DNA of 64,000 nt. It comes from a virus. The stretch's first letter is position 1. Every line of letters starts with the position of its first letter. Position numbers and translations under genes: made by a program. The notes under the pieces are model-generated. The model worked only from the letters and a program-made list of their open reading frames with translations. It did not search any database and was not told where the DNA came from. Below, piece by piece: positions 24,800 through 32,726 of this stretch. Location: positions 1 to 64,000 of the IMG/VR virus record IMGVR_UViG_3300030060_007423; one strand, given 5' to 3'.

Positions 24800-25942
24800 A
24801 TGGCTACAGCCCAAATATGGCCTGGTTCATCATCATTCGCAACCGGAGGTACACCTTTTGGATTATATGATTCAGATATGGCTTTTACTTCATCGGCAGA
24901 TAACACAGCTGCTTGGTGTGCTAAAAGATTAGGTTACCCAATTGTTGATGTAGAACTACAAGCAGAAAATTTTTATGCATGCTTTGAAGAAGCGGTGACG
25001 GAATATGGTGCACAAATAAATTATATGAACATCAAAAATAATTTATTTGTTATGCAAGGACAAGACACTGGGTCTAATCTATCTCAAAGAAATATTAAAC
25101 CAACAGCTGAAAATATTATTAGAATTTCTGAACAGTATGGTTCAGAGGTTGGTGTTGGTGGAACTATTGATTGGAGGTCAGGCTCAATAGACGTTAGTCA
25201 AGATGTACAAGTATATGATTTAGATACTTATGCAGAAGTTTCACATAGTGGTAAGGCAATGGAAATTAAGAGAGTATTTTATCAAGGAGCTCCAGCCATT
25301 GCAAAATATTTTGATCCGTATATTGGAACAGGAATGGGAAGCCAACAGTTATTGGATTCATTTAGTTGGGGCGATATGTCGCCAGCTGTCAATTATTTAA
25401 TGTTACCAATGTATGATGACCTTCTTAGAGTACAAGCAATTGAATTTAATGATCACATTAGAAAATCTGCATATACTTTTGAACTTATAAATAATAAGTT
25501 AAGAATATTTCCAATACCTGGTAATAATTTCAAATTGCATTTTCATTATATATTAAGAGAAGATAGAAATCCAGTTTCAGGTTCACAAGGTCAATCTGAA
25601 ATTAGTGACTTTTCAAATATTCCATATAACAATTTAATATATTCTCAAATAAATGATTCTGGAAAACAATGGATAAGAAAATATACATTATCATTGGTAA
25701 AAGAATTGCTAGGAAGTATACGTGGTAAATATAGTTCACTTCCAGGCGTAAAAGGTGAAGTAAGTTTAGATGGTGATACCTTAAGAAGTGAAGCAAGTGC
25801 AGAAAAAGAAATACTAATTACACAACTAAGAGATGACTTAGAAGCGGTTAGTCGTAGAAATATGATGGAGCGTGAAAATGAAATATCACAGTTCCAAAAT
25901 GAAGCATTAAATAAATTTCCTTATGGAATTTACATTGGATAA
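24800..25942 (+). CDS. gp13: Neck protein gp13
   Basis: The 380-residue product matches marine T4-like gp13, which with gp14 closes the filled head and forms the tail attachment collar. Recognisable segments are AAWCAKRLGYPIVDVELQAE, FYACFEEAVTEYGAQIN, and the C-terminal WIRKYTLSLVKELLGSIRGK followed by YSSLPG. Length is somewhat above T4 gp13 (309 aa). It is followed by gp14 after five bases. AAAGGAG precedes the ATG. Confidence 0.88.
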   Translation: MATAQIWPGSSSFATGGTPFGLYDSDMAFTSSADNTAAWCAKRLGYPIVDVELQAENFYACFEEAVTEYGAQINYMNIKNNLFVMQGQDTGSNLSQRNIKPTAENIIRISEQYGSEVGVGGTIDWRSGSIDVSQDVQVYDLDTYAEVSHSGKAMEIKRVFYQGAPAIAKYFDPYIGTGMGSQQLLDSFSWGDMSPAVNYLMLPMYDDLLRVQAIEFNDHIRKSAYTFELINNKLRIFPIPGNNFKLHFHYILREDRNPVSGSQGQSEISDFSNIPYNNLIYSQINDSGKQWIRKYTLSLVKELLGSIRGKYSSLPGVKGEVSLDGDTLRSEASAEKEILITQLRDDLEAVSRRNMMERENEISQFQNEALNKFPYGIYIG

Positions 25943-25947
25943 ATAGT

Positions 25948-26493
25948 ATGGCATTATTTGGAAGACAACGGGATATAAAGCTATTTAATAGTTTGAATAG
26001 GGAAATGATAAATGACATTTCTGATTTGAAGATAGACATTTATAAGCCATCGTTATCTGATTCAAAAATAAACCTGTATGGTGAAGCAACAAAAAGAGTA
26101 TACCTATCAGCAGTTAGAGTAGCATGTTTAATAGATTTGGAAAATCCAGAATTTTCAGAAGATGAATTGGCTGGCTTTGATGTATCACAAACTGTAACGT
26201 ATTACTTTCTAAAAGATATACTTCAAAACGATGCTGATATTGTATTAGAAGTAGGTGATGTATTTAATTGGGATGAATCATATTGGGAGGTTGATACTGT
26301 TAATGAAAGTGATTACTTTTTAGGAAAAAATCCTGATACAAATAAAGATGTTGTTGGAAAGGCAATAGAGAATAGATTTGGTTCAAGCATTTCAATAATT
26401 TGTGAAACGCATTTAACTAGAAGAACGGCATTATCAATAGAACAAACAAATACTGGATATTCAGAAAAATATAACTTACCAAGTAACCTATAA
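25948..26493 (+). CDS. gp14: Neck protein gp14
   Basis: The 181-residue product has the gp14-like segment GDVFNWDESYWEVDTVNESD then YFLGKNP, aligning with GDLIYFP...FEINWVEPYDPFYQLGQN of T4, although it is shorter than T4 gp14 (256 aa). It begins DIKLFNSLNREMINDI, typical for marine members. It sits between gp13 and gp15 as in T4. The protein caps the portal after packaging. Identification rests on the short motif and gene order. Confidence 0.78.
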   Translation: MALFGRQRDIKLFNSLNREMINDISDLKIDIYKPSLSDSKINLYGEATKRVYLSAVRVACLIDLENPEFSEDELAGFDVSQTVTYYFLKDILQNDADIVLEVGDVFNWDESYWEVDTVNESDYFLGKNPDTNKDVVGKAIENRFGSSISIICETHLTRRTALSIEQTNTGYSEKYNLPSNL

Positions 26494-26495
26494 AA

Positions 26496-27416
26496 ATGGA
26501 ACAAAGAAAAAAACCTATACCAAAGCAAGCAGTTTCTAAAACTGTAAATAGGGCAGAACAAGTCAAAAGAGATGACAATGTCCAAAACTTTGATATGGGA
26601 TTGTATCAGATAGATGAAACAATAAAATATTATTTTGATAATGTAATAATGCCACAAGTTACAGATAGTAATGACAATGTTGTACCTGTACCTGTAATTT
26701 ATGGTTCTCCTCAAAGATGGAAGGCTGCTCAAAAATCAGGTTTCTATCGTGATAAAAAAGGTAGAATACAACTTCCATTAATAATGTATAAGAGAACGGG
26801 TATTGAAAAGAATAGAAATTATTCTAGACATTTTGACCATGCAAATAACAATTTGTATTATACATTTGAAAATAGAAATACACAAATAAATAAATATGAT
26901 AATTTTTCTGCACTGATTGGTCAAAAACCAAAAAAAGAATTACATAAAGTAGTTGTACCATCTTATGTTAATTTAACATATGAATGTATTATATGGTGTG
27001 AATTTATAGAACAGATAAATAAAGTGGTTGAGGCTGTTGAATATGCAAGTGATTCATATTGGGGTGACCCTGAAAGATTTAAGTTCTCTTCAAAAATTGA
27101 TTCGTTTGACGGCGTAACTGATTTGGTACAAGGTGGTGATAGAACAGTAAGAAGTTCATTTTCAATAAATATGTTTGGATATATTATACCAGATGCGCTA
27201 CAGAAAAAACTTAAAGAATCAAGTCAAAAAGTATTTACATCTGCAAAAGTTACATTTGGAAATGAAACTGTATCTGGAGACATAGCAAATTTAATGGGTG
27301 GTGATCCGTTAGAAAACCCTGATAGCGTTGGTCGACCAATAATTCCAGAATCCGATGCATCACCATCAGATGAGCTTAGAGGAATTTCATCTAGAAGGCT
27401 TCGTGGCAAAAAATAA
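26496..27416 (+). CDS. gp15: Tail sheath stabiliser / proximal tail terminator gp15
   Basis: The 306-residue protein follows gp14 and precedes the sheath, the gp15 place. Matching features are an early VPVIYGSPQRWK, LPLIMYKRTGIEKN, then VVPSYVNLTYECIIWCEFIE followed by QINKVVEAV, and RSSFSINMFGYIIPD, which parallels the RIEWSLTFEVNGWMYPP end of T4 gp15. gp15 forms the hexamer that ends the tail and joins it to the neck. The C-terminal ~60 residues are polar and extra relative to T4. Confidence 0.8.
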   Translation: MEQRKKPIPKQAVSKTVNRAEQVKRDDNVQNFDMGLYQIDETIKYYFDNVIMPQVTDSNDNVVPVPVIYGSPQRWKAAQKSGFYRDKKGRIQLPLIMYKRTGIEKNRNYSRHFDHANNNLYYTFENRNTQINKYDNFSALIGQKPKKELHKVVVPSYVNLTYECIIWCEFIEQINKVVEAVEYASDSYWGDPERFKFSSKIDSFDGVTDLVQGGDRTVRSSFSINMFGYIIPDALQKKLKESSQKVFTSAKVTFGNETVSGDIANLMGGDPLENPDSVGRPIIPESDASPSDELRGISSRRLRGKK

Positions 27417-27440
27417 TCACATTTTAGAAAAAGTTTTAGA

Positions 27441-27466
27441 TATTTATTATTGTTAACTTATTTATA
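27441..27466 (+). promoter_or_regulatory. Two late-type boxes (TATTTATT, TATTTATA)
   Basis: GATATTTATTATTGTT is followed by TTATTTATATTAAAAGGAG before the ATG at 27484. Confidence 0.5.
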
Positions 27467-27483
27467 TTAAAAGGAGAAATGTT

Positions 27484-27762
27484 ATGGCAGAAACGACAGA
27501 AAAAGTCGACAATATCAAGTTTACAACAGATGAGATTGACAAATTAAAAGATATAAGAAATAGATACCAAGAATTAGTTTTTCAACTGGGACAAGTAAGA
27601 GCCCAACAAATAGATTTTGAAATTAAAGAATCAAATATTACAAACTCGGTTAAAGAACTAAAAAAGGAAGAGCAAACTTTTGCAGCTGAATTAAACACGA
27701 AATATGGAGCAGGTTCATTAGATATACAAACTGGTGAATTTAACCCATTAAAAAAGCAGTAA
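27484..27762 (+). CDS. Small coiled-coil protein before tail sheath (92 aa)
   Basis: Not recognised. The product is almost entirely helical with heptad-like spacing (LKDIRNRYQELVFQLGQVRA; VKELKKEEQTFAAELN) and ends in a short loop YGAGSLDIQTGEFNPLKKQ. No Cys or membrane segment is present. AAAAGGAG precedes the ATG and two late-type boxes lie upstream, so it is probably a virion or tail-assembly protein. Possible roles include a sheath or tube assembly chaperone; this is a guess from position. Confidence 0.6.
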   Translation: MAETTEKVDNIKFTTDEIDKLKDIRNRYQELVFQLGQVRAQQIDFEIKESNITNSVKELKKEEQTFAAELNTKYGAGSLDIQTGEFNPLKKQ

Positions 27763-27789
27763 AACTTGGTCTTTCGGTTTCTGAGTTTA

Positions 27790-27797
27790 TATTTATA
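27790..27797 (+). promoter_or_regulatory. Late-type promoter box TATTTATA before tail sheath
   Basis: GTTTATATTTATATATG lies about 60 bases before the sheath ATG. Confidence 0.5.
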
Positions 27798-27856
27798 TAT
27801 GTAATTATTAGCACAAAAACAATGTGTTGAGTTAAATTAATTTATGGAGAAAATAG

Positions 27857-30601
27857 ATGGCCGAAAAAATAGTTAGTCCTGGTGTATTTACCTTAGAAAA
27901 GGACCTCTCATTTGTCCCACAGGGTGTGTCTGAAATTGGAGCGGCGATAGTAGGACCTACAGAGAAGGGCCCTGCATTCGTACCAACTTTAGTTTCAAAC
28001 TACGGAGAGTTTGAGAGAATATTTGGAACAGACACAGATGTGTCATATGTACCCTACACAGTTAAAGAATATTTGCAAAGTGCAGGAACTGTAACAATCG
28101 TTAGAGTTTTAGATGTTGGTGGTTATACACTAACACCACTTGGAATACAATTATCAGATTCAGGAAATGCGGCAGCTGCTGCTTCTGGGTCATTGGTACT
28201 TAGAAGTATTTCAGGTTCAGACTTCTTTATTACTGGTTCAGGTGGTACAATTTATAAATTTGTTGGTACAACCGACATAGGTGCAACTGATGAAGATTCA
28301 GATACTACAAAACTATTCTTTATCTCTGGTGCAGACATAAGTCATGCAGCTTTATCTGCATCTTTTGAAAACTTCATCAACGAGTTAAATGCTAACTCAA
28401 CAACAATGGGTATTAATTTCCAAACATCATCAGCAGCTGGACAATTTTCAGTTCATATGACTGCATCTACTGCAGGTACTGGTGGTAACACGTTAGGAAT
28501 TAAAATGTCAGCAACCGCTTCTCAAGTTGATACATTAGAAGGTGGTACTGCTGCTGGAGCTGGTGCAAGATTAGTATCAGTTATCCATCCAGGAAACAAT
28601 GCAAATGACGCAACAGGTAATTATGATGCTTCAACATTCGGCACGTCTACATCAACAAGTACTCTGTTTAGATTATCTGGTTCAGCTGATACAACTGGAA
28701 CAGATGTAACTGCATCGTTTAACACATCAGACAACACATACATTGAGAATATATTTGATGATACACCTAAATCTGCTAAGTCAGGATACTTACTAGTTAA
28801 CTTTAGAGAATATCAAGCAAGTTCATATACAACGGCAACATCAGTATCATACGTAACAAGTTCTATTGATTACGGAAATGGTGGAACAGATGCTAGCCCA
28901 GCGTATAAACAAGCAGCTACTCCAATGATTACTTCACAATTTATCGATGGTACAAATACTACTGATTTATTCCAAGTAAAAACAAGAGCTCATGGTGATT
29001 CAACAAACCGTTCTTATAAAATAGCTATTACAGATGTTAAATTTGCAAGTGAAGTACCAAATAGTGATTATGGTACGTTTACACTTTCAGTTAGAGACTT
29101 TAATGATACTGATAAAAACCCAGTAGTATTGGAATCTTTTGCTGGTTTAACATTAAATAGAATGTCTCCAAACTTTGTTAGTAGAGTAATTGGTGACCAA
29201 AACATAACTGTAGATGGTGATGGTAAAATTACCGTTTCTGGTGACTATCCAAATAGAAGCCAATACATCTACTTAGCACCAGCAACTGGATTGAATGAAG
29301 GTGGTCTTGCTAAACCATTAGTACCATTTGGATTTGCTAAGGTTAAAGAACCAACCCCATCAGCATTTGGAACATGTCCAACTGCATCGTTGAAAACAAC
29401 ACAACAAGATTCTGCAGGTGCATATCAATCATATGTTCACTACGGATTTGATTTTGATAATATATTAACGGCAAATGACAATATCAATTACTTAAACCCA
29501 ATTGATACAAATGCAGGAAATGGTAACAATGTAATATTTAACCTTGCTGCTAATTTCTCTCATATTAGTCATTCAACTGCTGCAAGCTTATCATTATCAG
29601 GTTCTACTTCACCACTTAACGCAAGAAAGTTCGCTGTTCCATTCCAAGAAGGATTTAATGGAATGAATCCAGGTGTTAAGAAAAATGCAGGTGGAGATAT
29701 AACTGCAGGTAATACATTCGGATTCAATCTTTCATCAGCTACTGATACAGGTGCTAAATCATATAAGAAAGCATTAAAGGCAATCAGTAACCAAGATGAG
29801 TTTGATATTAATATGATTGTAACTCCTGGTGTTATTTCAAGATTACACGCTTCAACTGCTCAACAAGCAATTGATGTTGCAGAACAAAGAAGTGACTGTT
29901 TCTATATAATGGATGCAGGAGCTAAAACTGATTCTATATCATCAATCACTGGTGAAGTTGAAAATTATGATACTAGTTACGCTGCAACGTACTACCCATG
30001 GGTTAAGATACGAGATGCTGCTACGAACCAATTTAAGTTTGTACCGCCATCAGTAGTACTACCTGGAGTATATTCATTCAATGACAAAGTTGCTCATGAA
30101 TGGTTTGCACCGGCTGGTCTTAACAGAGGTGGACTTACAACTGTAACTGACGTATACAATAGATTAACACATGCAGATAGAGACGAACTATATGATGGAA
30201 GAGTTAATCCTATTGCATCGTTCCCAGGACAAGGTGTAACTGTATTTGGACAGAAAACATTACAGGTTAAAGCATCTGCTCTTGACAGAGTAAATGTTAG
30301 AAGATTATTAATTAACCTTAAGAAATTCATTGCATCAACTGCTAGATTCTTAGTATTTGAAAATAACACTACAGCAACAAGAAATAGATTCCTAAGTACA
30401 GTGAATCCATATCTAGAAAGTGTACAACAAAACCAAGGACTATATGCGTTTAGAGTTGTAATGGACGAAACAAACAATACCCCAGATATGATTGATAGAA
30501 ATATCATGAAAGGTGAAATATTTATTCAACCTGCGAAAGCAGCAGAATTTATAGTTGTTGACTTCAACATTTTACCAACTGGAGCATCGTTTAATGACTA
30601 A
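27857..30601 (+). CDS. gp18: Tail sheath protein gp18
   Basis: The start (SPGVFTLEKDLSFVPQGVSE, then IGAAIVGPTEKGPAFVPTLV, YGEFERIFG) and end (RRLLINLKKFIASTARFLVF, RFLSTVNPYLESVQQNQGLY, IQPAKAAEFIVVDFNILPTG) are diagnostic of the contractile sheath. At 914 residues it is far longer than T4 gp18 (659); the extra length lies in the Ser/Thr/Gly-rich middle (about 110-560), which would be surface-exposed domains. It polymerises around the tube and contracts at infection. Codon use, like gp23, looks biased toward common codons. GGAG precedes the ATG. Confidence 0.95.
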   Translation: MAEKIVSPGVFTLEKDLSFVPQGVSEIGAAIVGPTEKGPAFVPTLVSNYGEFERIFGTDTDVSYVPYTVKEYLQSAGTVTIVRVLDVGGYTLTPLGIQLSDSGNAAAAASGSLVLRSISGSDFFITGSGGTIYKFVGTTDIGATDEDSDTTKLFFISGADISHAALSASFENFINELNANSTTMGINFQTSSAAGQFSVHMTASTAGTGGNTLGIKMSATASQVDTLEGGTAAGAGARLVSVIHPGNNANDATGNYDASTFGTSTSTSTLFRLSGSADTTGTDVTASFNTSDNTYIENIFDDTPKSAKSGYLLVNFREYQASSYTTATSVSYVTSSIDYGNGGTDASPAYKQAATPMITSQFIDGTNTTDLFQVKTRAHGDSTNRSYKIAITDVKFASEVPNSDYGTFTLSVRDFNDTDKNPVVLESFAGLTLNRMSPNFVSRVIGDQNITVDGDGKITVSGDYPNRSQYIYLAPATGLNEGGLAKPLVPFGFAKVKEPTPSAFGTCPTASLKTTQQDSAGAYQSYVHYGFDFDNILTANDNINYLNPIDTNAGNGNNVIFNLAANFSHISHSTAASLSLSGSTSPLNARKFAVPFQEGFNGMNPGVKKNAGGDITAGNTFGFNLSSATDTGAKSYKKALKAISNQDEFDINMIVTPGVISRLHASTAQQAIDVAEQRSDCFYIMDAGAKTDSISSITGEVENYDTSYAATYYPWVKIRDAATNQFKFVPPSVVLPGVYSFNDKVAHEWFAPAGLNRGGLTTVTDVYNRLTHADRDELYDGRVNPIASFPGQGVTVFGQKTLQVKASALDRVNVRRLLINLKKFIASTARFLVFENNTTATRNRFLSTVNPYLESVQQNQGLYAFRVVMDETNNTPDMIDRNIMKGEIFIQPAKAAEFIVVDFNILPTGASFND

Positions 30602-30618
30602 AAACCTGTGAAGGTAGA

Positions 30619-30626
30619 TATTTATA
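30619..30626 (+). promoter_or_regulatory. Late-type promoter box TATTTATA before tail tube
   Basis: GATATTTATAATAAATGGAG joins box and SD before the ATG at 30645. Confidence 0.5.
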
Positions 30627-30644
30627 ATAAATGGAGAAAATAAA

Positions 30645-31133
30645 ATGGCAGAGTTAATCGACCCAAATGAAATAATGTTTAGAGCTTTTCAGCCGAAAGT
30701 TCAAAACCGATTTGTAATGATAATTGATGGTATACCTAGTTTTATCTGTAAAAGAGCTAGTAGACCAAGTATCAATACAGAAGCAAAAAAGTTAGACCAC
30801 ATAAACACTTACAGAAAGATTGCAGGTAAATCTGAGTGGCAAGACGTTACTGTAGGACTATATGATCCTATTGTACCATCTGGTGCACAAGCTGTAATGG
30901 AGTGGGTAAGACTACACTATGAATCAGTAACAGGTAGAGCAGGATATAGCGATTTCTATAAGAAAGACGTTACATTCCATGTATTAGGACCTGTTGGTGA
31001 CAAAGTAGAAGAATGGACACTTAAAGGTGCATTTATTACTGCTGCTACATTTGGTGATTTAGATTGGACGGCTGACGAACCACTAGAAATCGAAATGACT
31101 CTATCTTACGACTACGCAATATTACAATTCTAA
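30645..31133 (+). CDS. gp19: Tail tube protein gp19
   Basis: The 162-residue product matches T4 gp19: FQPKVQNRFVMIIDGIPSFI near the start, KLDHINTYRKIAGKSEWQDV, then LYDPIVPSGAQAVMEWVRLH and the C-terminal strand LEIEMTLSYDYAIL. It stacks as hexamers to form the inner conduit for DNA. It follows the sheath gene with its own promoter-like box and is closed by a terminator, allowing separate high expression. Confidence 0.95.
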   Translation: MAELIDPNEIMFRAFQPKVQNRFVMIIDGIPSFICKRASRPSINTEAKKLDHINTYRKIAGKSEWQDVTVGLYDPIVPSGAQAVMEWVRLHYESVTGRAGYSDFYKKDVTFHVLGPVGDKVEEWTLKGAFITAATFGDLDWTADEPLEIEMTLSYDYAILQF

Positions 31134-31160
31134 TCATTGTGTAATAAATATTCAGAAAAG

Positions 31161-31183
31161 GTCCCAGTTTTGGGACTTTTTTT
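31161..31183 (+). terminator. Intrinsic terminator after tail tube gene
   Basis: GTCCCA and TGGGAC pair around GTTT and are followed by seven T. Confidence 0.9.
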
Positions 31184-31195
31184 GTTTTATAAATA

Positions 31196-31203
31196 TATTT
31201 ATA
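31196..31203 (+). promoter_or_regulatory. Late-type promoter box TATTTATA before hub genes
   Basis: AAATATATTTATATATACC follows the terminator, about 45 bases before the ATG at 31249. Confidence 0.5.
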
Positions 31204-31248
31204 TATACCAATGAACAACAATAGTTTTATTAAATAGGAGAAAAAGTT

Positions 31249-32172
31249 ATGAGCAGTATGGACCCAGATTATCCTGGAGCACAGGGGAAACCAAAAACTG
31301 AAGTTTCAAATACAGAATTGAAACAACAACTCAAAGAACAATACCAAGAAAAGAAGCAAGTAGAAAAGACGTCAACAAAAGTTGACCCAGTTAATTTTCC
31401 AACGGAAATAATTGAGCTTCCTAGTAAAGGTTTAGTTTACACAAAAGATAACCCATTATCATCAGGTTTAATTGAAATGAAATATATGACAGCGAGAGAG
31501 GAAGATATTCTAACTACTCAGTCATATATTAAACAAGGAATTGTACTTGATAAATTATTTCAAGAATTGATTATAAGTAATGGTGAAGGTTTAGCTATTA
31601 ACTACAATGATTTAGTTGTAGGTGATAAAAATGCAATTATGGTTGCAGCAAGAGTATTAGGATATGGTAAAGATTATACTATCGAAATCATAGACCCAAC
31701 AGATGATGCTGGTAAAAAGCAAGAACAAACATTTGATATATCTAATTTACCAGATAAAGAAATTGCAGATATAATTCATGAAAATCCACATGTAGGAGAA
31801 TACCCATTTACACTTCCAAAGGCAGGAAAGAAAATTAAGGTACAGTTAATTACTCATGGTGAAGAAAAGAAGTTAGAGCGTAAAGTTGCAGGTATTAAGA
31901 AAAGGTCTAAAGGCCAAGATGCAACAAATAGAATGTTGAGTACTCGATTAAAGACATTAATTGTAGAAGTAGACGGTGAAAGAAACGTACCTTATATTAA
32001 TAAGTTTGTCGATGAAATGTTACTTGCTCAAGACGCCCGAGCAGTTAGAACGTTTATAGGTGACATTATGCCAGATGTGGATATGTCATTTAAGTTTATC
32101 AGCGATGAAACTGGCGAGGAGAGGGAGATGGAGATACCGATTGGTATCACGTTTTTTTGGCCTGACGCCTAA
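31249..32172 (+). CDS. Baseplate hub assembly protein gp26-like
   Basis: The segment IELPSKGLVYTKDNPLSSGL followed by IEMKYMTAREEDILTTQSYI is characteristic of the T4 gp26-type baseplate hub family of marine T4-like phages. The first ~45 residues are polar and coiled, the rest mixed alpha/beta with no catalytic motif. AGGAG lies eight bases before the ATG. The 3' end overlaps the start of the next gene in another frame, as expected for a gp26-gp51 pair. Role: assembly of the central hub; not necessarily a virion component. Confidence 0.75.
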   Translation: MSSMDPDYPGAQGKPKTEVSNTELKQQLKEQYQEKKQVEKTSTKVDPVNFPTEIIELPSKGLVYTKDNPLSSGLIEMKYMTAREEDILTTQSYIKQGIVLDKLFQELIISNGEGLAINYNDLVVGDKNAIMVAARVLGYGKDYTIEIIDPTDDAGKKQEQTFDISNLPDKEIADIIHENPHVGEYPFTLPKAGKKIKVQLITHGEEKKLERKVAGIKKRSKGQDATNRMLSTRLKTLIVEVDGERNVPYINKFVDEMLLAQDARAVRTFIGDIMPDVDMSFKFISDETGEEREMEIPIGITFFWPDA

Positions 32173-32428
32173 GGATAAACCATTACTTCATAAGGCTATA
32201 TTTCAACTTGTATTTTTTGGGGGTGAAACTGGTGCAGGTTTTTCATGGGATGTAGTTTATAATTTACCAATATGGTTAAGAAATTTTTATTCTGATGAAG
32301 TAGAGGCATGGTTCCGAAGAAAGAACGAAGCTTCAACTGACCGGAACTTTAATAAGAACAACAAAGACAAAAATAATAAAACATCTGGAGTTGTTAATCC
32401 CCCATCATTTGGTACCGGAGGCCGCTAA
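32105..32428 (+). CDS. Baseplate hub assembly catalyst gp51-like
   Basis: The conserved part is RFFGLTPKDKPLLHKAIFQL then VFFGGETGAGFSWDVVYNLP and IWLRNFYSDEVEAWF, as in small gp51-like proteins that follow gp26 in T4-like phages. The start is uncertain: ATG 32105 gives 107 residues with a basic lead (KLARRGRWRYR); a TTG at 32141 has GGAG seven bases upstream and begins right before the conserved part. Either start overlaps the gp26 gene (68 or 32 bases). The C-terminus is Asn/Lys-rich and disordered. The stop codon lies inside a hairpin. Confidence 0.7.
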   Translation: MKLARRGRWRYRLVSRFFGLTPKDKPLLHKAIFQLVFFGGETGAGFSWDVVYNLPIWLRNFYSDEVEAWFRRKNEASTDRNFNKNNKDKNNKTSGVVNPPSFGTGGR

Positions 32429-32443
32429 TTTTTAGCGGCTTCT
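32421..32443 (+). terminator. GC-rich hairpin overlapping the gp51 stop codon
   Basis: GCCGCTAA pairs with TTAGCGGC around TTT; the stop TAA is in the left arm. The following TTCTTGAT is only moderately T-rich, so termination may be partial. Confidence 0.6.
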
Positions 32444-32446
32444 TGA

Positions 32447-32468
32447 TATTTATAATTGAGTATAAATA
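32447..32468 (+). promoter_or_regulatory. Late-type boxes in both orientations (TATTTATA and TATAAATA)
   Basis: GATATTTATA at 32445-32454 is followed seven bases on by TATAAATA at 32461-32468, the exact T4 late-promoter octamer. ATAGAGGAG then precedes the ATG at 32491. Confidence 0.55.
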
Positions 32469-32490
32469 CCACTAATAGAGGAGAATTTAC

Positions 32491-32700
32491 ATGATTGGTA
32501 AAGCACTAGGACGATTCATAGCATTCATTGCAGGAGCAGGTCCATATAAAGAACTTAAAAATATTGTAAAAGACAATCCAGAATTCGCAAACGAATATCG
32601 TTCAATAAGATCCGATTTAGATAGAGACATTGCAGAGGCAGAAGCTTTATTAAAAAAGATACAAAAGAAAACTGGTAAAAAAATAAAATCAATTAAGTAA
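32491..32700 (+). CDS. Small basic protein before tape measure (69 aa)
   Basis: Not recognised. The N-terminal ~20 residues (ALGRFIAFIAGAGPYKEL) are hydrophobic but short for a membrane span; the rest is a charged helix ending in a Lys-rich tail (KKIQKKTGKKIKSIK). GAGGAG lies eight bases before the ATG. Placed between hub and tape-measure genes, it may be a tail assembly factor or tape-measure chaperone; no homology is claimed. Confidence 0.6.
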   Translation: MIGKALGRFIAFIAGAGPYKELKNIVKDNPEFANEYRSIRSDLDRDIAEAEALLKKIQKKTGKKIKSIK

Positions 32701-32726
32701 CAATTATTTCAACAATAGGTTAACCA

